Positions 11,501-23,450 of a DNA stretch of 64,000 bases are shown in pieces. The notes below the pieces were generated by a model, which worked only from the letters and a program-made list of their open reading frames with translations, searched no databases and had not been told where the DNA came from. The DNA is from Euglena gracilis (Eukaryota; Euglenida; Euglenophyceae; Euglenales). A program made the translations under genes and the position numbers. The stretch is from contig CP154955.1 in assembly GCA_039621445.1 (NCBI GenBank), positions 3,702,017 to 3,766,016 on the forward strand, read 5' to 3'. The stretch's first letter is position 1. The number at the start of each line of letters is the position of its first letter.

Positions 11501-12248
11501 TCATCTGGTTGGGAAAATAAATTCCATGGAGGAAAAATGGGGAGACACCTCCCTGTACCAGAGACTTCAGAAAAGTCTAAAACGGTGGACAAAAAATGCC
11601 CCCCCGGCAACATGTCAACTGATCAAGAATGGAATTCAGCCCCCCTGGGTAAATCCCCCAAAACTGTCCACACACCCAAAACCCAGGGCCCACCTGGACC
11701 TGAACCAGGCCGAAAAAATTCTGCTGGATTACAAAAAATCTGGGTCAGTGAAACGAGTTTGGGATTCAGACACCCAGCATTTGATCCCATGGTTTTTAAT
11801 TTCAAAAAACAGAAGGGGGAACAATCAAATGGAGAATGATCAGCGACTGCAGAGAAATAAATCAGCAGTTTCAAGTAAAACCCTTCAAGTTGGATCATAT
11901 CCAACACATTTTTCCAGTTTTGGAAAAAGGCCACCGGGCAGCAAAAATAGACCTAAAATATGCCTATTTTCATATTCCAGTAAGTCCAGGCCTCAGGCCA
12001 TTTTTAAGGCATCAGGTGGGGGGGCAGACCTGGTAATTTCAAACAGGCTGCTTTGGGCTAAGTGTAATGCCCCAAATTTTCATGTCAGTTATGAAAACAT
12101 TCGAGAAACTGTGGAGAAAAAGGGGCATCCAGGTAGTTATTTACCTGGACGACATTTTGCTGGTGGCCCCCACCCAAAACGTTTTACAACGTCACCTGAA
12201 AACAGTTGTCAAAGATTTTCTTTGATTCTGGATTCAAAATCAATGTGA
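11463..12248 (+). pseudogene. DIRS reverse transcriptase, N-terminal half (frameshifted)
   Basis: The 261-codon frame from 11463 covers the region before the palm domain. The frame then shifts at an A/G run near 11815 to the one encoding ISDCREIN and IDLKYAYFHIP (motif A Asp). That frame is stopped by a TAA at 12034 where two other copies in this window read GAA. It resumes with IYLDDILL (motif C Asp-Asp, from 12139). All catalytic residues are therefore present in the DNA, but the protein is broken. Confidence 0.85.
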
Positions 12249-13471
12249 AAAAGTCCACCCTGCAGCCCACCCAAGTGGTAACCCATCTGGGGTTTCAACT
12301 GAACTTCCAGGAAGGAAAACTACAGGTGCCCCCCCAGAAAGTCAAAACCATAAAAAAGGAGCTGGGAAAAATTGTGAAAAAAGATTACATGTCAAACAGG
12401 CAGTTGGCTGCCATTTTGGGCCAAATAAGATGCAACCTAATGGCCCTGCCCTTTTTAAGGGCTTTTACAGACACCCTGACAAATTTTTTGGTGGCAAAGT
12501 CCACAGCCCCCTGGGACTCAAAACACCCCATCTCCCAGGAAATCAAAGCCCAATTAAGGGAAATAAAAATTCTGCTGGACACCTGGGAGGGCAGACCCTT
12601 CCCACAAAATGCAACCAGAGTGTTGCACTCAGACAGCAGCACCCATGCTTGGGGGGGGCTGGACATCCACACAGGAGAAATTGTGCAGGAATTTTGGAGA
12701 AAAGACTCCATTTTGCACATCAATGTAAAGGAGCTCAGTGCAGCAATCAGCACTGTGAAAATTTTGAGCAAACCTGGGGAAACCGTTTCCTTATCAGTGG
12801 ACAACCAGGTAATTTACTTTTACCTGACAAAAGGTGGGGGCAGAAAGGACCCATTCAACAAAATTTTCAAGAGGTGCATGGAGCACCAAGTAAACCTCCA
12901 AGTCAACTGGGTACCTTCCAAAGAATGCCTGGCAGACCCCATCAGCAGATGGGAAATGGACAGGGGGGATTATTCTTTAGACCCCCAACTTTTTCAATGG
13001 CTCAGACAGCAGTTCAAAAAATTCATAAATCTGGAAACAGATTTGTTTGCCTCCCCAGGCAACAAAAAACTGCCCAATTTTGTGGCCAGGTGGCCCCACT
13101 GGGATGCCACAGCAGTAAATGCATTGCAATGTCCACTGGACAACATGGGGGATCTTTATGCAAACCCCCCCTGGTCAATAATTCATCAATTTCTACCCAG
13201 GTTGAAAATGTTTCCCCAGACCAAAGTTTTGATGGGCACCCCCTACTTGGATTCAGCCACCTGGTGGCCCCAATTAATAAAAATGAAAGGTACAGGGACC
13301 CCCTGCCTGAAAATCACCCCCTACAAGGGCATGTTCACCAACTGCAGGGGAGAACAAATGCCACCCCCCAGGTGGCCCCTGGTTTGCATCATTTGCTCAG
13401 GCAAATTTTGGATGGGAAACAAATTCAGGTTAAGACCATTAACGATTTTCTGGGGAGAAACCCCAGTTTAA
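12206..13471 (+). CDS. DIRS reverse transcriptase thumb / RNase H
   Basis: The 421-codon frame continues the reverse transcriptase (GFKINVKKSTLQPTQVVTHL) into an RNase H domain. Visible acidic positions are HSDSSTHAWGG, VKELSAA, SVDNQVIYFY and CLADPISRWE, the usual D-E-D-D arrangement. The domain degrades the RNA strand of the replication hybrid. It starts after the frame used by the palm domain, so a frameshift lies between them. The 3' end overlaps the recombinase frame. Confidence 0.85.
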   Translation: MSKIFFDSGFKINVKKSTLQPTQVVTHLGFQLNFQEGKLQVPPQKVKTIKKELGKIVKKDYMSNRQLAAILGQIRCNLMALPFLRAFTDTLTNFLVAKSTAPWDSKHPISQEIKAQLREIKILLDTWEGRPFPQNATRVLHSDSSTHAWGGLDIHTGEIVQEFWRKDSILHINVKELSAAISTVKILSKPGETVSLSVDNQVIYFYLTKGGGRKDPFNKIFKRCMEHQVNLQVNWVPSKECLADPISRWEMDRGDYSLDPQLFQWLRQQFKKFINLETDLFASPGNKKLPNFVARWPHWDATAVNALQCPLDNMGDLYANPPWSIIHQFLPRLKMFPQTKVLMGTPYLDSATWWPQLIKMKGTGTPCLKITPYKGMFTNCRGEQMPPPRWPLVCIICSGKFWMGNKFRLRPLTIFWGETPV

Positions 13472-14577
13472 AGCGCTATCAGAGTGCTTTTGCACTTCTG
13501 TGGGTCATTTTGGAACACATGGGGGTGCCCCCCCCTGAAGCCACCACAGACCAAGTGGCTGACGCTTTAATTCAATTATTCCAGTTTTCCAAGGCCCAAG
13601 CCCGTAATGCCTACAGTGCTATGCTTTTGATTCCTGGGTTTGGTGGGCTGAGATTCCACACCCTGCTGACCCCCTACAAGAGGCTTTGGAACCAAAATCT
13701 TGAGAAGTATGGGGCATTTTGGGATCCCCTCCCAATCCTCCTGTGGCTGGCAAAGGCGCCTATGCCCACTGATATTTGTACATTGCGTACACAACTTATT
13801 TTTTGCTCACGAATCCTCTGTTTATACCGATCCTCCGACTTATCGCAAGTCAAGCGAACCACCAGTGTGTTGGGTAGGGCACCCTACATCAAGATTAAGC
13901 GTAAAGGACAGAAATTCCATAAGTGGGAAAGGGTTGTGTCCATTCCCCAATGTCCCCAAATCAGCCCCTTTCATTTAATGATGTGCTATGTGGCTGCTAC
14001 ACGTTTATTCGTGAGACCAGGGGGTCCCCTCCTTATTTCCTTAAAACCCCCCTTCAGGGCCATAAGTGCAGACACCATTGCTTCCATCACAAAAGACTTT
14101 TTGGTCAAGCATGGGGTACCCCCCCAGGTGTGGGGGGCCCACTCCACCAGAGGGGCAGGAGTTGGTTTACTCAAAAATTTGGGCCTTTCTGCCCAAGAAG
14201 TTTGTGAAATTGGTCAGTGGAGGGGGGTGGAGGCCTTTACAGCCCACTATCAACGACTTGGTGCCCAAGGTGCCCTGGAAAATGCCCTGGCCCCCCTAAT
14301 TTCAGTGCAAAATCTGCCCTCACAAGGGCAAAGTGCGGAGCCCGAGGTGTCTCGTACTCCCTCGAGGAAAACCGACCAGGGAGGAAGGGACACCGAGGGC
14401 GAAGCACAAAGACCCACCCGTAAAAGAAAATTTGTGTTCAAAAGCCCTCGGTCAGACAGTGGGGGCCAGGGGGGGGAGAGGGGGGGTACCCCCCCCAGGG
14501 GCAAGAAGCCACGTCGCCAAGTCGGGGCAGCATCGTCAGCCAACTCCTGCGAGGCGGCACTAAGCAGGGACTCCTAA
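13390..14577 (+). CDS. DIRS tyrosine recombinase
   Basis: The frame is open far upstream, but recognisable protein begins near 13390. Box I is CLYRSSDL (catalytic Arg), followed by a Lys-rich hairpin (IKRKGQK), box II HSTRGAG (His-x-x-Arg), IGQWRG and the nucleophile in FTAHYQRLG. This enzyme would insert a circular DNA intermediate, explaining the absence of target duplications. The C-terminal tail is basic and low complexity. All expected catalytic residues are visible. The true start is uncertain because the frame overlaps the RNase H end. Confidence 0.85.
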   Translation, partial: HLLRQILDGKQIQVKTINDFLGRNPSLKRYQSAFALLWVILEHMGVPPPEATTDQVADALIQLFQFSKAQARNAYSAMLLIPGFGGLRFHTLLTPYKRLWNQNLEKYGAFWDPLPILLWLAKAPMPTDICTLRTQLIFCSRILCLYRSSDLSQVKRTTSVLGRAPYIKIKRKGQKFHKWERVVSIPQCPQISPFHLMMCYVAATRLFVRPGGPLLISLKPPFRAISADTIASITKDFLVKHGVPPQVWGAHSTRGAGVGLLKNLGLSAQEVCEIGQWRGVEAFTAHYQRLGAQGALENALAPLISVQNLPSQGQSAEPEVSRTPSRKTDQGGRDTEGEAQRPTRKRKFVFKSPRSDSGGQGGERGGTPPRGKKPRRQVGAASSANSCEAALSRDS

Positions 14578-14700
14578 CCCAGCGAACAAGAACAATCCAA
14601 ACAACACCGCCGGCGAGCAAGGCATGGCCTCACAAGGTCTTTGTGCTTCGCCCTCGGTGTCCCTTCCTCCCTGGTCGGTTTTCCTCGAGGGAGTACGAGG

Positions 14701-15300
14701 TCCATGGGTGCCAACTTTTCAAAATACACAATGTGTTCAAGCGGGGCTATGGCAGCAAAAACCACACTGGCCATGGAGGCAACAAATGCCATGACTGCAC
14801 AATTGGCCATGAAGGCATGTACATCATCAAAAGTCGCTGGAACAATGCCAAAGGTTCAAAGGGGGCCACCAGCACCCAGATCCCACAGGATATGGCAGGG
14901 GCATAAAAGGCCAGACACACCATCCCCATCCTTCCTCAATCACCCCCCCCAGGGGTCAAGGGTGGGTCCCCAAGAACCCCTCAAGATTTAAAATGGGCAT
15001 GCGACCCGGAGCCAATCAGGCCATTGGGGCCTTTCATGTTATCATCAAGGCCACTGGGGCCAGAAAGTGTAAGAAGAAGATCAGAAATTACAACAAAGCA
15101 ACAGGGGGGATCCTTCAAAGGCTCCACAGAAGCTAATGGGCAGCCCTGCAAGGGATTTGTATTTAAATGGGCAGCCCCCTGCCAAGACCGAGGAGGAAGA
15201 TGGCCTCACAGGGGCCAGCTGGCAACAGGAAGGGGATACTCCCCACCAGGATTTATTTCTGTTCAATCAACAAGGGGACCACTCGGGCTTCGCACTTTGG
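14701..15300 (+). pseudogene. DIRS Gag-region relic
   Basis: A diverged copy of the Gag region of copy 1 (shared words around GTTCAAGCGGGGCTATGGC and GGCCACTGGGGCC), without a long frame. It ends at about 15290 in the element end sequence CTCGGGCTTCGCACTTTGG. Confidence 0.65.
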
Positions 15301-16480
15301 TTGGGTGAGATCCTGATTGTTTGTGCCGGCGGTTTGTTCGTGGTGTGTTTTTTGGAGGTGAGCTTATTACCTCCTAAACCCTGCTCCTACATCTTAATCG
15401 CCCTTTGGACCACAAGCTATTATGTCGACATCAATCACACCAGAGACGTTGTGTAACTCCTTCCTCTGCAGCCTCGTCTCGGTGGCCAACGCGGACATGG
15501 CCCTGGCGGAGTTTTCGGACAAGTGTGCTGACGTTGCTTTTCATCTCTCCGACTTCTAGGCGCAAGAACTCGACGGAGAAACTTCTGAAACGGGAACACG
15601 TCCCGCCGCGAGAAGCCAAGGCGCAGGCGAAGCAATGGACACAGAGGAAGAAGGCTGGAGTAAGCCACTCCCGACTCTCAAACTTGCATCCGTAGGGACT
15701 TTTTTTTATATAAAACGAAAGAGGACACCAATGGCAACCGGAATATCTAATTTTTATCGTCTGCATCGGCGACGAGGCGGACGAAGAAGAACGGCTGCCT
15801 TGGGAGGAACCGTCTCTGCAGCGGCCAGCGGATCTGGCACTCTGTGTCCGGAAGGCTCAACAAGGTGAACGTCTGGATATGACACATGTCTTGACCGAGG
15901 TCCCATTATTTTCCGGACTGAAACAGCTGGCAGAAGACAACAATCATTAAGCGGATGGTCGTTCTATTGTGGACAAGTTTCTGAAGGGTGTGCAACAACG
16001 TATGGCCACCTTGCACCCCAGTGTACCGCAGCAAGAGGACACGTCCTATCATCAGCTGTGTAAACAACTGTTCTACTATTTGGCAGAGACCGAAGTTTAA
16101 CTTCCGCGGGAAAGAAAGCGGAGGAGCATTCCTGGGGCTGTGATGGAGTCCAGCAACGTTTTATTCACTTCAGCCGATTTGCAAGTGGACAGAACGGTCC
16201 ATAACTTCAGTGGAGCAGGTACAAACCCACTAACCCTAAGTGCTCCAAGTCGTATTTTCCAATCCGCACAGGTTGGAGACATTGAAGAAGAAAAGGTGGC
16301 AAGGGCAGTCCGCCCCTGAACAGGAGCTATGGCAGCTCGTACCCATCCCCATGGCGGAGTAAGAGCCTGGGCAAAGGCAGATTCTATTGAATCAATGGTA
16401 GTGGACGTGGAGGAAGATCCAGCTGGCCAGCCAGGCTAGAAGAAGACAGCAGAAACCCATGGTGGGTCCCAACAGTATCA
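15300..16480 (+). pseudogene. 5' region of a divergent DIRS element
   Basis: It begins with terminal-type sequence and then has several short frames. One, near 15970-16100, reads IVDKFLKGVQQRMATLHPSV and may be Gag-like. Sequence identity with copy 1 is not obvious, so this may come from a second DIRS subfamily whose RT half is copy 2. Stops interrupt all frames. Confidence 0.4.
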
Positions 16481-16799
16481 GGTTTATCATCCCACATGCC
16501 CTCTAGAGATCATGATTCAGAGCAGGGAGAAATAGTGGGGGGACATCCCCATGCCTCACAGACTACTGAAAAGTCTGTCCTGGTGGAAATAACATGGAAA
16601 CCCTTTTCTCCGTCAAATTCTGCTGGAAGGCATTCAACCAGATTCCTCATTACCCCCAAACCTGTCAAAAAGCACAAGGTCTGTGGGACAGAAGAAATTG
16701 GTTTGACAATCAGGATTTTGAGGGATTACGAATCATCAGGTGCAGTCAGAAATCAACCTCCAGAGGCGCTGTCCAGGCATTTGAAAAACATGTAATTCA

Positions 16800-19140
16800 A
16801 GAAATAAATTGCATGGAGTAAAAAATGGGGAGACACCCCCTTTATCAAAGGTTGCAAAAAAGCCTGAAATGGTGGACAAAAAATGCTCCCCTCCAACAAC
16901 ATGTCAACTTATCAGGGATGGCATTCAACCCCCTGGGTGAACCCACCAAAATTGTCCACCCACCCAAAAACCAGAGCAACTTTGCACCTAAAAAATACTG
17001 CAGGATTACAAAAAATCTGGATCCGTGAAGAGGGTGAAGGATTCAACCACCCAGCATCTGATCCCCTGGTTTTTTGATTTCAAAACCAGAGGGGGGGGAA
17101 ACAAAAATGGAGATTTAATCAGCGATTGCAGGGAATTAAATCAACGGTTCCAAGTGAAACATTTCAAGCTGGATCACATCCAGCACCTTTTTCCTGTGTT
17201 TGAAAAAAGGCAACTGGGCAGCAGAAATTGACCTAAAGGATACTTACTTCCACGTCCCAGTGATTCAGGCCCTAAGTCCATTTCTAAGACATCAAGTGGG
17301 GGGGCAGACCTGGGAATTCCATGCTGGCTGTTTTGGCCTAAACGTAATGCCCCAAATTTCATGTCAGTAAAGAAGAAATTCAAAAAGCTGTGAAGGAAAA
17401 GGGGCATCCAGGTATTTATTTACGTGGAAGCCATTTTACTGGTAGCCCCAGCACAAAACATCTTACAATATCACCTTGAACTCAGTGGTCAGGGACTTAA
17501 TCAAATCAGGATTAAAAATAAATGTAAAAAAGTTCACCCTGCAGCCCACCCAAATCGTAAATCATCTTGGGTTTCAACTAAACTTCCAAGAGGGAAAATT
17601 ATAGATGCCCCCCAGAAAATAAAAACAGTAAAAAAAGAGCTGGAAAAAAAGTGGTGAAAAAAGATTTAATGTCAAAAAGGCAGTTGGCTGCCATTTTGGG
17701 CCAACTGCCCAAAATGCAGTTGCAGTTACCAAATGCAGTCTAATGGCCCTGCCCTTTCTTAAGGGCCTTTACGGAAGCCGTGGCACTTTTTTTGGTGATA
17801 AAGGACCAATTAAGAGAAATACAAATTCTACTCGACTCCTGGTGGGGCATACCCTTCCCCCAAATTGAAACCAGAGAGTTGCACTCAGACAGCAGTACCC
17901 ATGCCTGGGGGGGGGGGGGGGCTGGACATTCGAACAGGCAAAATCATGCAAGAATTTTGGACATAAATGCCAAAGAATTAAGTGCAAAACTAAGCACAGT
18001 GCAAAGCCTCAGCCAGCCAGGAGAAAGTGTGTGCCTGTCAGTGGACAATAAAGTAATTTACTGTTACTTAACAAAGGGGGGGTGCAGAAAAGACCCCTTC
18101 AATTCCATGCTAAGACCCTTTTTAAAATGGTGCACAGGACACAACATAAACCTGCAAGTAAAGTGGGTCCCTTCAAAGGAATGCCTAGCAAACCCCATAA
18201 GCAGGTGGGAAATGGACGGGGGGGATTATTCACTGGACCCCCAACCCTTTCAATGGATGAGACAGCAAAGCAAAAATTACATAATCCTGAAAAAAGACCT
18301 TTTTGCCTCACCAGGCAACAAAAAATTGACACATTTTATGGCCAGATGTCCCCACTGGGAAGCCACAGCAGTGGATTCATTGCAATATCAACTGGACAAC
18401 ATGGGTGGACTTTATTCAAACCCCCTGGTGTGTAATTCAAAATTTCTTCCCCAGATAAAAAAGGTTTCCACAGGCCAAAGTTTTGATGGTCACATCCTAC
18501 TGGAATTCATCCACATGGTTGCCCCAGTTAATAAAAATGAAAGTACCAGGGACCCACTGCCTGAAAATCACCCCTTTTAAGGGTATGTTCACCAATTGCA
18601 GGGGGGGAGAAATGCCATCCCCCTGGTGGCCCCTGCTTTTCATGATTTGCTCAGGAAATGTCTGGAGGGGAAACAAGTACAAAATTCAACGATTAACGAC
18701 TTTCTGGGAACAATCCCCAGTTTAAAGCGTTATCAAAGCGCCTTTATGTTTTTATGGGTGATTTTGGACAAATGGGGCTCCCCCCCCCCGAAGCCACCAC
18801 TGACCAAGTGGTTGACACTTTAATTCAACTGTTTCAATTTACAAAGGCCCAAGCATGCGTTGCATACAGTGCTATGCTTTTAATCCCTGGATTTGGAGGC
18901 CTGAGATTCCATGCCCTGTTGGCACCTTATAAAATGCTTTTGAACCAAAATTTGGAGAAATATTGTGCATTATGGGATCCCCTCACAATCCCCCTGGGGC
19001 TGGCACAGTCCCCCCTGCCCTCTGATATGTGTACATTGCGTACACAACTCACCTTCTGTTCACGAATCCTCTGTTTATACAGAAGTTCAGATTTGGAACA
19101 GGTCCGAAGGACCACCAGTGTGTGGGGGGGCACCCTACAT
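16800..19140 (+). pseudogene. DIRS copy 2: RT, RNase H and truncated recombinase
   Basis: Homologous to copy 1 throughout, with many frameshifts and stops. RNase H words persist (LHSDSSTHAWGG at about 17880, SVDNKVIYCYLTKGG at about 18040, CLANPISRWE at about 18190). The recombinase follows from 18690 through box I (CLYRSSDLEQV, about 19072) but is cut at 19141, before the His-x-x-Arg box, and joined to Gag-region sequence of the next copy. Confidence 0.8.
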
Positions 19141-20830
19141 AAGATGGCCACGGACCCTGGCAGACAGCGGTCAGAAGACCCCGACAGGAGCAGAAGCAAC
19201 AACCGGCAGGCCACTACGACCATTGGAGCCAGGGCCGTGTGGGCCAACGTTACACAGCGCACAATGCATCCAAGCGGGGCTATGGCAGCCAAAACAAAAC
19301 CGCACAGGTCAAACACACACCCCCACCCTTTCTCGTTCACATCACCCCTCAGGGGTCAAGGGTGGGGCCCCAAGAACCCCTCAAGATTTACATTGGGCTT
19401 GGCAGCCCCAAACTCCTTCAGGGGTAGAGGAGTGGCCCCCTGAGGCCCCCCAAGATTTTCAATGGGCATGGCGTCCCAAATCAAAGAAAAGTACATGGGG
19501 GCTATCAAAATTTCAAGCAGGCCAATGGAACCAAGATTATTATCAAGGCCCCTGGGCCCATCATGCTCAAGGCCATTGGGACCATCAATTGTCCGAAGGG
19601 GGGAAACCCCAGAAGCTAAGAGATTGTCCCCCATCAGAGGAATTGTATATAATACCCCAGTGGCAGGCCCGAGGATGCCCCCAAAGTGGCAGTGGATGAC
19701 AAGGGGGCAACCCCCCCCACACGTTTCTTCTTCAATGCTCATGGAAGGGGCAAGCCAAAACAAGGGGGATTCCCAAAAAGGGGCCCCTATGGTATGTCCA
19801 ATGACAACATCAATGACAAAGTGGAGGATCAGAGAGCCTGTGAGAAGAGCATGCACACCCCCACAGCATCTCTTACAGAATGTTCAATCCCTAGTGGCAC
19901 CAGGGGTGCAATGTCCAACACCCCCCACCCAGCCCCCAAAAAATCACCTGATTGGGGAAATAAATTACATGGAGGAAAAATGGGGAGATACCTCCCTGCA
20001 CCATAGACTTCAGAAAAATCTAAAATGGTGGTCAAAACATGCGTCCCAACAAAATGTCAGTTGATCAAAAAAGGAATTCAACCCCCCTGGGTAAAACCCC
20101 AAAAATTGTCCACCCACCCAAAACCCAGAGCCAACTTGGACCTGAACCAGGCAGAAAAAATTCTGCTGGATTACGGAAAAACTGGGTCAGTGAAACGAGT
20201 TTGAGATTCAGAAACCCAGCATTTGATCCCATGGTTTTTAATTTCAAAAAACAGAAGGGGGAACAATCAAATGGAGAATGATCAGCGACTGCAGAGAAGT
20301 AAATCAGCAGTTTCAAGTAAAACCTTTCAAGTTGGATCATATCCAACTCACTTTTCTGGTTTTGGAAAAAGGCCACCGGGCAGCAAAAATAGACCTAAAA
20401 TATGCCTATTTTCATATTCCAGTAAGTCCAGGCATCATTTTTAAGGCATCAGGTAGGGGGGCAGACCTGGGAATTTCAAACAGGCTGCTTTGTGCTAAAT
20501 GTAATGCCCCAAATTTTCATGTCAGTTATGAAAACATTCGAAAAACTGTTGGGAAAAAGGGGCATAAAAGGGGCATAATAGGTCTTTATTAACCTGGACG
20601 ACATTTTACTGGTGGCCACCACCCAAAACATTTTGCAAAGTCACCTGAACAGAGTTTTCAAAGATTTGCTGATTTCAGGGTTCAAAATCAATGTGAAAAA
20701 GTCTACCCTGCAGCCAACCCAAGTGACAACCCATCTGGGTTTCCAACTGAACTTCCAGGAAGGAAAGTTACAAGTGCCCCCCCCCCCCCAGAAAGTCAAA
20801 ACTATAAAAAAGGAGCTGGGAAAAATCGTC
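19141..20830 (+). pseudogene. DIRS copy 3: Gag to reverse transcriptase fragment
   Basis: Gag-region sequence (19141-19900) leads into the RT palm region (ISDCREVN at 20281, IDLKYAYFHIP at about 20393, YLDD-type motif near 20597). The copy ends abruptly at 20830 in the RT thumb and joins an inverted piece of element end sequence. At the site of the copy 1 nonsense codon this copy reads GAA. Confidence 0.8.
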
Positions 20831-21890
20831 GTCCTCGGTGTCACTTCCTCCCTGGTCGGTTTTCCTCGAGGGAGTACGAGGACAGGGTGGGAGTTGTTGG
20901 GCATTTCACAGCCCCTAGAGCCCCAAGGACTTGAGCCCTTGGGAAAAGCAAATGTTCCTGGGGGGGGGGGTCGTACCTCCTTCGAGGAAAGCCGACCAGG
21001 GAGGAGGGGACACCAAGGGCGAAGCACAAAGACATTGTGAGACCATGCCTCGCTCGTCGGCGGTTGGCTGTGACTGTTCTGGTGCTCTGGGTTAGGAGTC
21101 CCTGCTTTGTGCCGCCTTGCCGGAGTTGGCTGCACTGTCTCCGACGTGGCGACCGCTGTCTCTTTCTCTGGGGAGGTTCCCCCCCCTTTCTGCCCCCCCC
21201 GGCCCCCATCTTCTTCTCCTCGCCGAGGGCGTTTGAAAACAAATTTTCTTATATGGGTTGGGCGGTCGGGCTCACAATGGCTTCGTGCTTCGCCCTCGGT
21301 GTCCCTTCCTCCCTGGCGGGCTCCGCACTTTTCCATTGTCTGGCCAGATTGCGCACTGAAAAAGGGGGGCCAGGGCACCTTCCAAAGCGATTTGGGCACC
21401 AAGTCTTTGATAGTGGGCAGTAAAAGCCTCCACCTCCTTCCACTGACCAATTTCACAAACTTTTTGGGCAGAAAGGCCTAATTGTTTGAGTAAACCAACC
21501 CCTTCCCCTCTGGTGGAGTGGGGTCCCCAAACTTGGGGGTGTACCCCTTGTTTGGTCAAAAATTCTTTGGTGGTAGAAGCAGTGGTATCTGCCTTAATGG
21601 CTTTATAGGGGGGTTTTAACGTAATGAACAGGGGACCCCCAGGTTACAGAAAAAAACGTGTTGCTGCCACAAAAGGCACCATTAAATGAAAGGGGCTGAT
21701 TTTGGGGCAACGGGGAATGGAGACAACTCTTTCCCACTTATGGAGTTTTTGACCTTTACCTTTAATTTTTTGGGTTCTGGAAATTTCTGCTGGGGAAATT
21801 TCTTTTGGGGAAGGGGCAGCCACGGTTCGCCACAGTCGACCCGCGTCGTCAGGTTGTCCAGCTGGACACCTCGGGCTCCGCACTTTGCCC
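20831..21890 (-). pseudogene. DIRS copy 4, inverted: recombinase 3' half
   Basis: The minus strand encodes the C-terminal half of the recombinase, including HSTRGEG and FTAHYQRLG (21272-21559), followed by the low-complexity tail and end repeats. At about 21770-21860 it is joined to Gag-region sequence. Head-to-head arrangement with copy 3 suggests recombination between copies. Confidence 0.75.
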
Positions 21891-22700
21891 TTGTGAGGCC
21901 ATGCCTTGCTCGCCGGCGGTGTTGTTTGGATTGTTTGCTGCGTTGGGTTAGGAGTCCCTGCTTAGTGCCTTTTTTCGCCGGAGTTGGCTGATTCCTAATT
22001 TGCCCTTCGACACCCAGAAGAAAGGAACATCAAACACCTCACCAATTGAGAAAAGAAGAAGACAATCAATCAATTCAAATTATCCAGACAGTCACGCTCG
22101 TGCAGAACTTCAAATCAAAAGTTGTTGACTTTTTCGAAAGAATTCAATGAAAGATGCAACTTCAAAGAAGCACAGCGCTGGAGAACTTCAAGAGGCAGCA
22201 GCAGCAGAAGCTGGACAACCTGACGGCGCAGGTCAACTGTTGCGAGCCGTGGCTGCCCCTTCCCCAAAACAAATTTCCCCCACAGAAATTTCCAGAACCC
22301 AAACCCCCCAAAGGGATGGCCACGGACCCTGGCAGACAGTACTGGGGCCAACGTTATGCCACTCACACCAATACCTTGTTCAAGCTGGGCCTGCTGCTGC
22401 TGCTCCCTCATGAAGTTCTCCAGCGCTGTGCTAGCATCTTTCGTTGAATTCTTTCGAAAAATTCAACAACTTTTGATTGGAAGTTCTGCACCAGCCTGAC
22501 TGTCTGGATCATTTCTCAATTGATGAGGTATTTGAAGTTCCTTTCTTCTGGGTGTGGAAGGGCAATTTAGGAATCAGCCAACTCCGGCAAAAAAAGGTAC
22601 CAGGCAGAGACTCCTAACCCAACGCGCCCAAACAATCCAAATACCGCCGGCGAGCAAGGCATGGCCTCACAAGGGCAAAGTGCGGAGCCCGAGGTGTCCC
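21866..22700. mobile_element. DIRS 5' end duplicated as an inverted pair
   Basis: The left 0.5 kb of a DIRS element (end repeat, leader and Gag start, 21866-22400) is followed by an inverted copy of the leader and end repeat (about 22405-22680). The spacing between the matching GAATTC-containing segments is about 300 bp. The pair forms a large foldback. Confidence 0.8.
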
Positions 22701-23290
22701 AAAGAACCACCTAATTCAGGAGATAAATTCCATGGAGGCATTGGACCTCAAAGAGTCCTTCCTCGCAGTCATATGTGGCAAAGGCTTCACAAATCAATCA
22801 CTCAAAGCTTTCTGGAGTTGTTTATTCAGATCAGCAAGCATTTTGTCGATGCGACATCTGAAAATATGAAAATTGAGATGAGCAAGCATCTCGGCGACGC
22901 GATACACAACGAAAAACAAGCACAATCCGAGGCACGAGATTTATGACCATGGCATGCAGATTGAGACGACCAACTGCCTGATAACCGAACAATTCAAATG
23001 TGTGGGATGATTTGGACACTTTTTTTGTGGCCTAAAATTTGCCAGGGAAACCTTCACCAGGCTCCGCAGGTGAAGGTTTTGGTTTCGCTGCTTTTTCTCA
23101 TACACGCTCCTTTAGACATTTACCCTCACCCCCCCCCTCAAAGTGGCCACCCTCCAGGCACCGTGGGACCCCAAAATGGCCACTTTGGCAGGGGGGACAC
23201 TTTGGGGGGGGGGGGTCAAGTTTTGGCCTCCGCCTTTGGCGCCCAAGGAAAATGGCCACTTTGGGGGGGTAACCTGAAATCAGACCGCCA
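22700..23290. other. non-coding; short open frame of unknown nature
   Basis: A plus-strand frame at 22773-22946 reads 57 residues with ITQSFLELFIQISKHFVDAT and looks mildly protein-like, but no family is recognised. From 23120 to 23290 G-rich words GGCCACTTTGG are repeated, and recur at 24.66 kb. Confidence 0.25.
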
Positions 23291-23300
23291 TTAGTGCGTA

Positions 23301-23450
23301 TCACAACGTATCTTTGATACATTAATTTCATTTTGGTGATACATACGTGATACATTAAAAAATTTTTGGTGATACATATATGATACATTAAAAAAAAAAT
23401 TGGCGATACATACGTGATACACAAATTTTCCTTGGTGAAACATATAATAA
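23301..23450. repeat. TGATACAT array, left
   Basis: About four imperfect units of roughly 35 bp, each holding a pair of TGATACAT words separated by ACG or ATA and followed by an A/T run. A related array is at 24470, about 1 kb away, and may mark the two ends of one element. Confidence 0.8.

Larger units (their letters stand above)
10241..14700 (+). mobile_element. DIRS-type retrotransposon, copy 1 (nearly complete)
   Basis: The order is Gag-like, reverse transcriptase, RNase H, tyrosine recombinase, all on the plus strand. Terminal sequences are inverted: the left end (10241-10370) matches the right end (about 14530-14640 and 14320-14350) in reverse complement, and 14353-14412 is inverted against 14638-14700. 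Inverted repeats plus a tyrosine recombinase in place of an integrase define the DIRS order. G/C-run frameshifts and one nonsense codon show this copy is probably inactive. Confidence 0.9.

Noticed and set aside
12430-13390. First part of the long recombinase frame as coding
   Set aside because: It overlaps the RNase H frame, which has the conserved residues. Recognisable recombinase begins only near 13390.
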